From: Rhizobacter sp.
GTDB taxonomy: Bacteria > Pseudomonadota > Gammaproteobacteria > Burkholderiales > Burkholderiaceae_C
Assembly (NCBI GenBank): GCA_025359585.1
Contig: JANYFX010000427.1
Coordinates: 1-14,592, forward strand
Direction: 5' to 3'
Length of the DNA stretch: 14,592 nt
The notes under the pieces were generated by a model. The model saw only the letters and a list, made by a program, of their open reading frames with translations, did no database searches and was not told where the DNA came from. Both the position numbers and the translations under genes were made by a program. This document shows, one piece after another, positions 1 to 7,203 of this stretch (the first letter of the stretch is position 1; each line of letters opens with the position of its first letter).

Positions 1-1429
1 TGTTGTCGGTGCCGCTGCCGAAATTGGTCCCGGCGCCAATGATGTTCGTATCGCCCTTGCCACCCAGGATGCCCTGCCACTGGATGCCGAAATCCACGCT
101 CTGACTCGGGTCGACCTCGACGATCAGCGACTCGACATAGACCTGCGCGCGGCGCGAATCGAGCTGGTCGATGACGGCACGCAACTGCCGGTACATCGGT
201 TCCGGCGCGGTGATGATCAGCGCGTTGCTCGCAGGATCGGCCTGGACGAAACCGCCGGTCGACGGTCCGGCCGACGTCGACAATGGCGAGGTCGTCTGGG
301 TCGAGGCGCCACCGGTGGTGCTGCTGGTGTTGATCGCCGTCGCCGGCGAGCCGGTGGCGGTGTTGCCGCCGCCGGCCGCTCCACCGCCGCCGGCAGTCGG
401 ATAGGCCGCGCGCAGCACCTGGGCCAGCTTCACCGCGTCCGCGTTCTTCAGGTACACGACCCAGACGTTGCCGGCCGCACCGGCCGACTGCACCGGCTTG
501 TCGAGCTTGTCGATCAGGGACCGGATCGACGCCATGCGCGCCGGGTTGGCGGCGCGCACCAGCAGCGAGTTGCTGCGCGGCTCGACCAGCACCGAAGCCG
601 TGCCACCGGCTGCCGGTGCGCCGGGCACGCCGGCCGTGCCACCGGCGCTGTCGGTCAGGCGCTGCACCAGCGCGGCCACGTCGGCGGCCACGGCGTACTG
701 GAGCGGGATCACTTCCACGTCGCCGGCGGCCGGGGTGTCCATCGCCGCGATGATCTTGCCGATGCGCTGCAGGTTGTCGGCGTAGTCGGTGATGACGAGC
801 GTGTTGTTGCCGGGGTTGGCGTTGATCGTGTTGTTCGGGCTGATCAGCGGGCGCAATACCGGCACCAGGTTGTTGGCGTTTTCGTGCGCGAGCTTGAAGA
901 TCTGGGTGATGACCTGGTCACCGCGTCGCGAGGTGGCGTCGCCGATCGACACGGTGCCGGTCTGCAGCTTGGCGTCGGCCTCGGGCACGACCTTGAACAG
1001 CCCGCCGACCTCGACCACGGTGAAGCCCAGGCCACGCAAGGCGGCGAGGAAGTTCAGGTAGGCCTCGCGCGGCGAGAGCGGCTCGTCGCTGTAGAGCGTC
1101 ATCGTGCCCTTGACACGCGGGTCGACGATGAACTGCTGTTTGAGGATGGCCGACATGGCGCGCGCCACGCCTTCGATCTCGGCGTTGACGAAGTTCAGCG
1201 TGACCGGCTCACCACCGCGGAACTTGGTGTTGCTCGTGGCGGTTTGCGCGAAGACGAGCGGTGCGGGCAGCAGTGAAGCACAGAGCATGGCCGCTGCCAG
1301 CGCGGCCGGCAGCGTTCGCCCTGAACGGAACCCCCAGGCCGCCGCGCTGCGGCGTCCGCCCCCCGAGGGGAGCAAGAAAACTTGGGGCGGCCCGGCGTTT
1401 TCTTGTTGAGGTGTTGCGCTTGGCTTCAT
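1..1429 (-). CDS. gspD: Type II secretion secretin GspD (partial, C-terminus beyond left edge)
   Basis: Outer-membrane secretin of the type II secretion system, which forms the gated channel for folded exoproteins. The frame is open from an ATG at 1429 to the left edge, giving 476 visible codons. Residues 39-61 form a hydrophobic signal segment ending VFA|Q. An N0 domain follows from about residue 68 (FRGGEPVTLNFVNAEIEGV), then N1 (FKLAHENANNLVPVLRPLI), N2 and N3 modules, and the start of the secretin core near the edge (VESLIVEVDPSQSVDFGIQW). Two Gly/Ala/Ser/Thr-rich loops sit in the N2/N3 region, at about residues 257-277 and 345-392. The signal region is preceded by an unusual 38-residue extension, of which residues 12-33 are encoded by a palindromic repeat. 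The start lies 2 bases after the gspN stop, so it is the last visible gene of the operon. The family call is secure. The start is likely but could be later, although M48 would leave a very short signal segment. Confidence 0.95.
   Translation of the reverse strand, partial: MKPSATPQQENAGPPQVFLLPSGGGRRSAAAWGFRSGRTLPAALAAAMLCASLLPAPLVFAQTATSNTKFRGGEPVTLNFVNAEIEGVARAMSAILKQQFIVDPRVKGTMTLYSDEPLSPREAYLNFLAALRGLGFTVVEVGGLFKVVPEADAKLQTGTVSIGDATSRRGDQVITQIFKLAHENANNLVPVLRPLISPNNTINANPGNNTLVITDYADNLQRIGKIIAAMDTPAAGDVEVIPLQYAVAADVAALVQRLTDSAGGTAGVPGAPAAGGTASVLVEPRSNSLLVRAANPARMASIRSLIDKLDKPVQSAGAAGNVWVVYLKNADAVKLAQVLRAAYPTAGGGGAAGGGNTATGSPATAINTSSTTGGASTQTTSPLSTSAGPSTGGFVQADPASNALIITAPEPMYRQLRAVIDQLDSRRAQVYVESLIVEVDPSQSVDFGIQWQGILGGKGDTNIIGAGTNFGSGTDN
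1331..1395. repeat. REP-like palindromic element inside the gspD presequence
   Basis: A compact GC-rich element with nested inverted repeats. The outer arms are CCCCAGG (1332-1338) and CTTGGGG (1381-1387). Inside are two hairpins: CGCCGC-GCT-GCGGCG (1340-1354) and CCCC-GA-GGGG (1361-1370). The whole could fold as a cloverleaf. It falls exactly on gspD codons 12-33 and keeps the frame open. From memory, sequences of this kind (arms reading CCCCAAG/CTTGGGG around a CCTCGGGGGGC core) are dispersed repeats in Burkholderiales genomes, usually intergenic. Only one copy is present here, so its repeat status rests on recollection and on the palindromic structure. Confidence 0.6.
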
Positions 1430-1431
1430 GC

Positions 1432-2319
1432 TTATCCGATCGTGATGACGGACTTGGCGCCGTCGCGCCGCCCGATGATGTTCAGCAGGTTCGACAGCGC
1501 CGCTTCGTCGGTCGGGGCCGCGCTGGCCTCGCCGCGAAAACGCACACCGCCCGGGCCCCAGGTGCCGTTGCCGCTGAGCTTCAAGGCGCCGTCCTGCGTG
1601 GAAAGAGAGAGCTGCGACGTGCCGGGGGTGGCGGCGTCGCCGGTCAGGGTCAGCTTGTAGCTGCCCAGGGTTTCGAGCGTGGTCAGACGCGAAGACACGC
1701 TGACCAGTTCCATGTCGGCGCGGCCTTCGACGACCCAGCGGCCCTGCGCCGATTCGAGCTTCAGCGCGGGCGAGACCAGGCGCACCACGCCGCCGAGCTG
1801 CAATGTGTTCCACGGTGTGCCCAGGCCGCCGAGAAAGGCGCTCGGCCATTGACCGACCCAGCCGGGCGGTGGCACGAGCGTGACGCCGAGGGTGCCGAAA
1901 CCGGGGCGCACCTGCAGCGCCACCGTGCCGTTCAGGCAGCAGGCGTGGCGCGCGTTCAGCGCGAGCCCGAGGCCTTGCAGGCCGAGCGTCCACTCGATGC
2001 GGCCGGGCAGCGAGCTGGCGTCGCGGCTGCCCGGGCCGCCGGTCAGCACGGCGACCGCGCTGCCCGACCAGACCGTGCCGCGTGCATCGGCCAGCAGCAC
2101 CCGTTCGTTGGTGGCGGAGGCAACGGCGCTCGCGAGCCACGCGGCCGGCGCGAAGACGATCAAGGCCACCAGTGCGCCGACGACGATGCCGGCGAGCGCC
2201 CAGCGGGTCGCCGCGCTGCGCGATTTGTCCCACGACATCTCGGCGTAGGTCGAGTCGCCCCAGCCGGTGGCCGCGACGGTCGGGCTCCAGAAGCGGCCCT
2301 TGCGTTTGCGCCGGATCAT
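1432..2319 (-). CDS. gspN: Type II secretion protein GspN
   Basis: Accessory type II secretion protein, anchored in the inner membrane with a periplasmic domain. 295 residues: a basic, cytoplasmic N-terminus (MIRRKRKGRF), one membrane segment at about residues 41-63, then a beta-rich periplasmic region with a paired cysteine motif (HACCLNG, about residue 125). The family is less conserved than other Gsp proteins and not universal. The call rests on topology and on position between gspM and gspD. The start overlaps the gspM stop by 4 bases (ATGA). The roughly 40 residues before the membrane segment are longer than I would expect. An in-frame internal ATG (Met28) would shorten this, but the overlap favours the upstream start. 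Confidence 0.85.
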   Translation of the reverse strand: MIRRKRKGRFWSPTVAATGWGDSTYAEMSWDKSRSAATRWALAGIVVGALVALIVFAPAAWLASAVASATNERVLLADARGTVWSGSAVAVLTGGPGSRDASSLPGRIEWTLGLQGLGLALNARHACCLNGTVALQVRPGFGTLGVTLVPPPGWVGQWPSAFLGGLGTPWNTLQLGGVVRLVSPALKLESAQGRWVVEGRADMELVSVSSRLTTLETLGSYKLTLTGDAATPGTSQLSLSTQDGALKLSGNGTWGPGGVRFRGEASAAPTDEAALSNLLNIIGRRDGAKSVITIG

Positions 2320-2831
2320 GGCGTGCCTCCGAGGGTGACGGTGACGCTGCCGGTGAAGCCCGCCGGGCCGCGCTGCAGCGTGGCGTCGATCGGCCGCGCG
2401 CGCGCGCCGCTGCGGGCTTCGTTGAGCCAGGCGCGCAAGGCTTCGGGGCCGATGCCGGTGAGCGTGAGGGTGGCGCGGTCACCTTGCAGATTGAGCCTGG
2501 CCTTGTCACCCAGGCGTTCGGTCGCGGCCTTCAACGCCGCACCAGCCTGTGTTTGCGACACCGGCGAGATCGCGCGCAGCGTGCGGCTTTCGGCGGCGAC
2601 ACGTTGCATCTGCTGCAGCTCACCGTCGAGCTGGTCGAGTTGCGCCGGCGCGGTGCGCGCGCTGCGCCAGGCCGGCTGGATCAACAGGCTCCACACCAGC
2701 AAAACGCCGAGCACCGCCAGCACGAGGATCACAGCGCGGCGCTCGCGCGTGGTGCGGGCCAGCCACCACTTGCCGGCCTCGAGGCGCAGGCTCGCCAGCG
2801 CGGGCGGGAGGGTCAGGCTGGGTGTGCTCAC
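2316..2831 (-). CDS. gspM: Type II secretion inner-membrane protein GspM
   Basis: Bitopic inner-membrane platform component that partners GspL and links the cytoplasmic ATPase to the pseudopilus. 171 residues: a cytoplasmic N-terminus, one membrane segment at about residues 33-51 (AVILVLAVLGVLLVWSLLI), a likely helical stretch (LDQLDGELQQMQRVAAES), then a small ferredoxin-like periplasmic domain. The start codon is GTG, overlapping the gspL TGA as GTGA. The gspN start overlaps its own stop. Both overlaps suggest translational coupling. Confidence 0.9.
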   Translation of the reverse strand: MSTPSLTLPPALASLRLEAGKWWLARTTRERRAVILVLAVLGVLLVWSLLIQPAWRSARTAPAQLDQLDGELQQMQRVAAESRTLRAISPVSQTQAGAALKAATERLGDKARLNLQGDRATLTLTGIGPEALRAWLNEARSGARARPIDATLQRGPAGFTGSVTVTLGGTP

Positions 2832-4096
2832 GAAGGGGCTCCGATGCGCGCACGGGTCAGCGTGAGCCGCCCTTCGTTCGATTCGACCTGCCAGCCGCCG
2901 GGGCGCAGCACGCTGCGGAACTGTTCGATCTGGGCATCGTTCCAGCCGACGGCCGAGAGCGTCAGCTTGCCGGGCTCGAAGCGCAGGCTGTCGGTGGCCG
3001 GGCGCTCGGCCGGCCAGGCCGACGACGCGGCTTGCAGCATCGCTTCCAGGTCGGTGTCGCCGGCTTTGCCGGCGAGCGCGCGCAGGGTCTGGGTTTCGCG
3101 CTGCATCACGGCCGCGGCGTCACGCTGGATGTCGAGTTCGCTGACCTTGGGGAACGCGGCCTTGACCAGGTTTTGCATCGCCACGCGTTTGGCGGCGATG
3201 GCGCTCTGCTGGTGCCAGGCCCACAGGTTCAGGCCGACGATCTGCGCCAGCACGAGCGCGCCGAGGCCATAGCGCACCGGGCGCCATTCGGGGCTGAAGA
3301 GTTTGCGCAGCGAATCGCGCAAGGCGCGCGCGCCGCGGGTGCGCCGGGCCAGGTCGAACTGGCGCAGGTTCCAGAGCGTGCGCGCGGCCTGCAGCATGCG
3401 GTGGCCAGGCGGGAACACGTTGACCGAGGTGCCGAGCCATTGTTCTGCCGCTGCGGCAGCACCGGGTGTGGCGCTCCAGCGTGTGCCTTGCGGTGCGGGC
3501 GAGGGCACGATGGAGCGCGCGAGGCCGCCTTGCAAACGCACGCTCGCCACACCGTCGGCATGGGCCCAGTGCAGCGCGATGCCTTCGGTGGACTCGCCTT
3601 CTTCGGCGTGCAGTTCGGCGAAGTGGCCGATCGGCGGGTCGTCGGGCCAGGCCATCGGCACGATGCGGTCGATGAACACGTCGGCCTTTTCGAGCGCCGC
3701 GATCTCGGCCCGCAGCCACTGGTGCGCGACCGCTGCGACCCAGGTCGGCTGGCCGGCGCTGGACTGCGGCGCGATCGCGAGGTGCACGTCGGCAGGGTCT
3801 TCGAGCAAGGCGTCTTCGAGCACGCCGCCGAGAGCGGCGCGCAGGCGTGCGGCCGGGGCTTTGGGCAGCGTGATGCGGTGCCAGCTCACGTCGGAATCGG
3901 AGAGCACGGCGATCACGGTCGTGGCCTTGGGCAGCAGCGACGCGGCGCACTGGCCTTGCGACTGCAATGCCAGCCCGTCGGGGCTGGTCACGTAGACGTA
4001 TTCGGTGCCGAGGCGGGAGGCTTCGGGCTCCAGGCTGCCCGGGCTGCGCGAGCGCAGCCGCCGGCGCTGGGGAATGTGGACAACAAGAGTCGACAT
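2828..4096 (-). CDS. gspL: Type II secretion inner-membrane protein GspL
   Basis: Platform protein that recruits the GspE ATPase through a cytoplasmic actin-like domain. 422 residues from the chosen ATG at 4096 (MSTLVVHIP). The cytoplasmic domain spans about residues 1-270 and includes the late motif LWNLRQFDLARR (241-252). A single membrane segment lies at 276-295, followed by a periplasmic ferredoxin-like domain paired with that of GspM. A longer frame opens at 4162, but the extra 22 residues are not family-like and would run through a candidate promoter, so I chose 4096. The gene is separated from gspK by 99 bases, the only real gap in the gspG-to-gspD series. Confidence 0.92.
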   Translation of the reverse strand: MSTLVVHIPQRRRLRSRSPGSLEPEASRLGTEYVYVTSPDGLALQSQGQCAASLLPKATTVIAVLSDSDVSWHRITLPKAPAARLRAALGGVLEDALLEDPADVHLAIAPQSSAGQPTWVAAVAHQWLRAEIAALEKADVFIDRIVPMAWPDDPPIGHFAELHAEEGESTEGIALHWAHADGVASVRLQGGLARSIVPSPAPQGTRWSATPGAAAAAEQWLGTSVNVFPPGHRMLQAARTLWNLRQFDLARRTRGARALRDSLRKLFSPEWRPVRYGLGALVLAQIVGLNLWAWHQQSAIAAKRVAMQNLVKAAFPKVSELDIQRDAAAVMQRETQTLRALAGKAGDTDLEAMLQAASSAWPAERPATDSLRFEPGKLTLSAVGWNDAQIEQFRSVLRPGGWQVESNEGRLTLTRARIGAPS

Positions 4097-4122
4097 GGAA
4101 TGCGGAGAGCTGGGCTGGCGGC

Positions 4123-4128
4123 ATTGTA
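4123..4128 (-). promoter_or_regulatory. Candidate -10 element of an internal promoter for gspL-M-N-D
   Basis: The minus strand reads GCCTACAATGCC, with TACAAT matching the sigma70 -10 consensus in 5 of 6 bases, about 27 bases before the gspL start. No good -35 lies 16-18 bases upstream; the nearest is TTACGG at 19 bases. It would give a 5-prime UTR of about 20 nt and explain why gspK and gspL are spaced. Tentative. Confidence 0.35.
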
Positions 4129-4168
4129 GGCATGCGACCTGTACAAGCCGTAACGAAATCAAGCACTT

Positions 4169-4183
4169 GCGGCACCGTGCCGC
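4169..4183 (-). other. Hairpin between gspK and gspL
   Basis: A perfect 6-bp stem GCGGCA/TGCCGC with a 3-base loop, 13 bases after the gspK stop. No T-run follows on the minus strand, so it is not a standard intrinsic terminator. It could stabilise the 3-prime end of an upstream gspGHIJK message or cause partial polarity. Confidence 0.35.
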
Positions 4184-4195
4184 GAGCCGGGCGCG

Positions 4196-5161
4196 TCAGT
4201 TCGTGGGCGCCGTGTCTTCGCGGCTGGCGACGCGCTCGCGCCGCAGCACATCGACCTGGCGGCCCGCCACACGCCGCACCAGCGAGCTTTCTTCCAGCAC
4301 CCGGTCGGCCAGCCGCAGGCGGCCGCGCACTTCGAAGAAGCTGGAGTTGACCGAGAGCTGTGGCTTCGCCTGCAGCGGTGTGAGCGAGGGCACCTGGGCC
4401 TCGAACTTGGCCAGGTCCTCGAACGGCGTGCGCTGGCGCACCTGGAGCAGCCGCTCGGCGGTAGCGTGGTCGTTGCCCTTGACGACGGCCACCAGCACCT
4501 CGGCGCTGGCGGTGTTGACGTTGACGGCGGTGGCGACCGGCAGCACCACGATGTAGGGCGCCAGCGTGGCAAGCGACGCGGCATCGACCCCGAGCCAGCT
4601 CAGCTGCGCGACCGACTGCGGCAGCAGCGGTGCATTGGCGGTGGCGGTGCCGCTGCCCGCCGGCGCGAGCGCGTCACGCAGACCGCTGGCCACGAGCGAG
4701 GCCACGGCCGAATCGACACCGAGGTTCTGGCACAGGCGCTCGAACGCGGCGAATTCGAGCGGGTCGATGATGCCTTTGGCCTGGTCCACCAGGTTGGTGA
4801 CGTTGTAGCGCGACTGCGCGTCGGTGATGCTGCCCGACAGAAACGCCTCAGGCCCGTCGTCGGTGTTGTTGCTGTCGGCCGCGAGGAAGGTCGACAAACG
4901 CGCTTCGGCGAGTGGCACGGCCCAGGGCTCGCCGAGGTGATCGACGTTGCCGCGTGCGTCTTCGCGCAGGATCAGGCGGGCCCAGTCGAGCGCGCCGGAG
5001 AGGATCCACGCCGACTGCGCGCGCGCCCGCTCGGCCACTTCGACCTGCACCGCGCGCCACTGCTGCCAGACCATCGACGAGGCGAGCGTGACGATCAGCA
5101 CGACGATGATCATCGCGGTGAGCAGGGCCGCGCCGCGTTGGTGGTGCGGGCCGCGTTTCAT
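4196..5161 (-). CDS. gspK: Type II secretion minor pseudopilin GspK
   Basis: Large minor pseudopilin at the pseudopilus tip, with GspI and GspJ. 321 residues from an ATG at 5161 that overlaps the gspJ stop by 4 bases. The prepilin leader MKRGPHHQRG| is followed by a hydrophobic helix (AALLTAMIIVVLIVTLASSM). The residue at +5 of the mature protein is Thr, not Glu. Lack of Glu5 is a family trait of GspK. The motif ITDAQSRYNVTNLV matches the GspK consensus for this region, and a helix-hairpin-helix-like stretch VNVNTASAEVLVAV lies in the later half. Prepilin peptidase (GspO/PilD) would process it; that gene is not in the window. Confidence 0.94.
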   Translation of the reverse strand: MKRGPHHQRGAALLTAMIIVVLIVTLASSMVWQQWRAVQVEVAERARAQSAWILSGALDWARLILREDARGNVDHLGEPWAVPLAEARLSTFLAADSNNTDDGPEAFLSGSITDAQSRYNVTNLVDQAKGIIDPLEFAAFERLCQNLGVDSAVASLVASGLRDALAPAGSGTATANAPLLPQSVAQLSWLGVDAASLATLAPYIVVLPVATAVNVNTASAEVLVAVVKGNDHATAERLLQVRQRTPFEDLAKFEAQVPSLTPLQAKPQLSVNSSFFEVRGRLRLADRVLEESSLVRRVAGRQVDVLRRERVASREDTAPTN

Positions 5162-5823
5162 GGCCCGAGCACCGTGTCGCGCGTGAGCTCGCCGCTCACG
5201 CCGCTGCCTTCGGCGAAGCTCAGCACGATGCGCACGCCCTTGGGCAGCGCCTGGCGGATCGCCACCACGCCGCTCGCCGCGCTGGCCGCCGGCGAGACCG
5301 CGAGGTTGCCGGTCGACTGGCAGTTGCTCCAGGAGTTGCCCTGGTAGAAGTACACCTGCCACTGCGACAGGCCGCTGAGTGCGCGCACCATGCCGGGCTC
5401 GTCGCCCTGCAGTTGCAGGCTGCGCAACCAGCTGTCCTGCAGCGCTCCGGTGGTGGTGACGGGCGGGCCGGCCCAGCGCTGCCACGTGGCGCCCGACGCG
5501 CTGTTGCTCGGCCGCAGCGTCCAGGCCACCACCTGCAGGCCGGTGGGCGTGCGCCGCGTGAGGCGCACGCTGGCGCCGTCGCAGCTCAGCGCGAGCGGCA
5601 CGACGGCGGTGTCCTGGATCGAGGCGAGGTCTTGTTGCCACTGCGCGATCACGGTGTTCAGCCGCAGCGTCTGCTCGAGCCGGCCCTGGCTCGAATCGCG
5701 CGCCCGCACGATGCCGTCGACCCCTTGCCATGCCATGCCGGCCATGATCGCCATGACCATCATCGCCACCAGCACCTCCACGAGCGTGAAGCCGGCCATG
5801 CGCGGGCGCCCGGGCTGTGTCAC
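5158..5823 (-). CDS. gspJ: Type II secretion minor pseudopilin GspJ
   Basis: Minor pseudopilin of the tip complex. 221 residues from a GTG at 5823 that overlaps the gspI stop (GTGA). The leader MTQPGRPRMAG| is followed by FTLVEVLVAMMVMAIMAGM with Glu at mature +5. An ATG at 5799 would leave a 3-residue leader without basic residues, so I prefer the GTG. The frame is open further upstream, but that part is inside gspI in another frame and is not family-like. Two cysteines (LSCDG, SNCQS) could form a disulfide in the periplasmic domain. Confidence 0.9.
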   Translation of the reverse strand: MTQPGRPRMAGFTLVEVLVAMMVMAIMAGMAWQGVDGIVRARDSSQGRLEQTLRLNTVIAQWQQDLASIQDTAVVPLALSCDGASVRLTRRTPTGLQVVAWTLRPSNSASGATWQRWAGPPVTTTGALQDSWLRSLQLQGDEPGMVRALSGLSQWQVYFYQGNSWSNCQSTGNLAVSPAASAASGVVAIRQALPKGVRIVLSFAEGSGVSGELTRDTVLGP

Positions 5824-6212
5824 TTTCGCAGCACCGTCGAGAGGTTGAGGATCGGCTGACCGGCGGCGTCGGCGACCTGTGCGTCGACCCGGATGAACAG
5901 CGGGTTCGGTGTGGGCCGCGCGACCAGCTTGACGTTGTAGTTCAGGCCGAGCTGCACACAGGTGAAGTCGGAGTCGCCGATCGGCGGCGTGAGGCCCGAC
6001 AGGCGCAGCCCGCTGAGCTGGTTGTCGGCGCACCACTGCGCGGCCGTCACGTCGGCCAGGCGCTGGGTGTTGCTCGTCAATGCGCCGGCCGCCTTGATGC
6101 CGGCGCCGAGCGTGATCGCGACGATGGTCAATGCGACCATCACCTCGATCAGCGTGAAGCCGCGGGCGCTTCGGTGTGCGCCGACCGCGCCGGGTGCGTG
6201 CGTTTTCGTCAC
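5820..6212 (-). CDS. gspI: Type II secretion minor pseudopilin GspI
   Basis: Minor pseudopilin thought to nucleate the GspI-J-K tip. 130 residues, the usual size. The leader ends SARG| before FTLIEVMVALTIVAITLGAG, with Glu at +5. The mature domain has two cysteines (QWCADNQ and DFTCVQL). The ATG overlaps the gspH TGA by 4 bases. The sequence NQLSGLRLSG fits the conserved GspI region after the helix. Confidence 0.94.
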   Translation of the reverse strand: MTKTHAPGAVGAHRSARGFTLIEVMVALTIVAITLGAGIKAAGALTSNTQRLADVTAAQWCADNQLSGLRLSGLTPPIGDSDFTCVQLGLNYNVKLVARPTPNPLFIRVDAQVADAAGQPILNLSTVLRK

Positions 6213-6712
6213 GGCGTGACCGGTGCCGGGAGCGTGCTCACGACGAACGGACCGATGCCGTCGGTCTCGAGCGTCACACGCTGGTCGTCGAGCCGCAGCA
6301 CGATGCGTTGCGCTCCGATCAGCGGCTCGGGGCCGAGCACGAGCGCGCGCGCGCCGACCACTTCGGCGCTCACGCCCGGGTTGAGCCAGTGGCTCGGCAG
6401 CTCGCTCGTCGCCGGCAGGCCGATGAACCGGAACCCTTCGCTGTCGGCCTGGGCCGGATGCGGGTCCCAGCTGGCGGGCAGGCCGGAAGCGCGCGCTTCG
6501 GTGCGTGCGGCTTCGAGCAAGGCAACCAGCCGTGCCGCTTCGTGGTCGAGCCGGGTCGACGCCGGGTCGCGCAGCGCCAGGCTAACGACCGCGCTGGCGA
6601 TGGCGATCAGCGCCACCACGACCATCAATTCGATCAGCGTGAAGCCGCGCACCGCTGGGCGGCGTGCGCGCCGAAGCAGCTTTGGCCTATTGCCAGGAGC
6701 CAATGTCGGCAT
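6209..6712 (-). CDS. gspH: Type II secretion minor pseudopilin GspH
   Basis: Minor pseudopilin that bridges the GspG shaft and the tip complex. 167 residues from an ATG at 6712. The leader is rich in Arg (LLRRARRPAVRG|), and the mature protein starts FTLIELMVVVALIAIASAVV with Glu at +5. I chose 6712 because GAGGGC lies just upstream. An ATG at 6745 would lengthen the overlap with gspG from 26 to 59 bases. The C-terminal half (WLNPGVSAEVVGARALVLGP) is the variable beta domain of the family. Confidence 0.92.
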   Translation of the reverse strand: MPTLAPGNRPKLLRRARRPAVRGFTLIELMVVVALIAIASAVVSLALRDPASTRLDHEAARLVALLEAARTEARASGLPASWDPHPAQADSEGFRFIGLPATSELPSHWLNPGVSAEVVGARALVLGPEPLIGAQRIVLRLDDQRVTLETDGIGPFVVSTLPAPVTP

Positions 6713-7145
6713 TCTTGCCCTCGCCACCGACCACCCCGTCGGCACCGAAGCTGTAAACGTCGGCCTCGCCCTTCAGGCCGGGGCTGGCGTACTGGTAGGG
6801 GTTGTTCCAGGGGTCTTTGGGCAGCTTGTCGAGGTAGGGCTTCCAGTTGCTCGGAATGGTGCCGGTGGTCGGCTTGGTGACAAGCGCCTGCAGGCCCTGG
6901 TCGTTGCTCGGGAAGCGCTGGTTGTCGAGCTTGTAGAGCTTGAGCGCCTGCATCAGGTTGTTGACATCGGTGCGGGCGGCGGTCACGCGGGCGTCTTCGG
7001 CGCGGTCGAGCACGTTGGGCACGATCAACGCGGCCAGTACCCCGATGATCACGAGCACGACCATCAGTTCGATCAGGGTGAAGCCTCGTGCCAGGCGCGA
7101 AACGCGGCGGGCGGGCGGTGGGAGGAAGTTCACGGGCAGGCTCAT
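6687..7145 (-). CDS. gspG: Type II secretion major pseudopilin GspG
   Basis: Major pseudopilin forming the pseudopilus shaft. 152 residues from an ATG at 7145, preceded by an AGGAA ribosome binding site. The leader ends VSRLARG|, then FTLIELMVVLVIIGVLAALI with Glu at +5. The C-terminal part is strongly conserved: LDNQRFPSNDQGLQALVTKP, KLPKDPWNNPYQYASPG, and an acidic, glycine-rich calcium-site-like end (SFGADGVVGGEGKNADIGSW). First gene of the minus-strand operon. The frame extends upstream to 7691, but that portion is the shadow of gspC. Confidence 0.97.
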   Translation of the reverse strand: MSLPVNFLPPPARRVSRLARGFTLIELMVVLVIIGVLAALIVPNVLDRAEDARVTAARTDVNNLMQALKLYKLDNQRFPSNDQGLQALVTKPTTGTIPSNWKPYLDKLPKDPWNNPYQYASPGLKGEADVYSFGADGVVGGEGKNADIGSWQ

Positions 7146-7203
7146 GGCGGGTTCCTGCCCTTGGGCGGGCTGGAGTGGCAGACCCGTTGAATGATAATCA
7201 AAC
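7146..7203. promoter_or_regulatory. Divergent gspG/gspC promoter region
   Basis: This 58-base interval must serve both directions unless the promoters lie inside the genes. The AT-rich core ATGATAAT (7191-7198) gives a minus-strand -10 match TATCAT (7196-7191) and an overlapping plus-strand match GATAAT (7193-7198). Neither has a good -35 at 17 bases. The plus-strand match lies only 5 bases before the gspC ATG. The stretch AATGATAATCA equals 11 consecutive bases of the textbook Fur box, but its other arm is absent. Confidence 0.4.

Noticed and set aside
1261..4129. Long plus-strand frames opposite gspN, gspM and gspL (for example 1261-2865 and 2549-4129)
   Set aside because: They are Arg/Ala/Gly-rich antisense shadows produced by high third-position GC. 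The minus-strand frames have recognisable Gsp domains.
5817..7190. A 457-residue plus-strand frame opposite gspI, gspH and gspG
   Set aside because: Antisense to three clear pseudopilin genes with intact prepilin motifs; composition is low-complexity.
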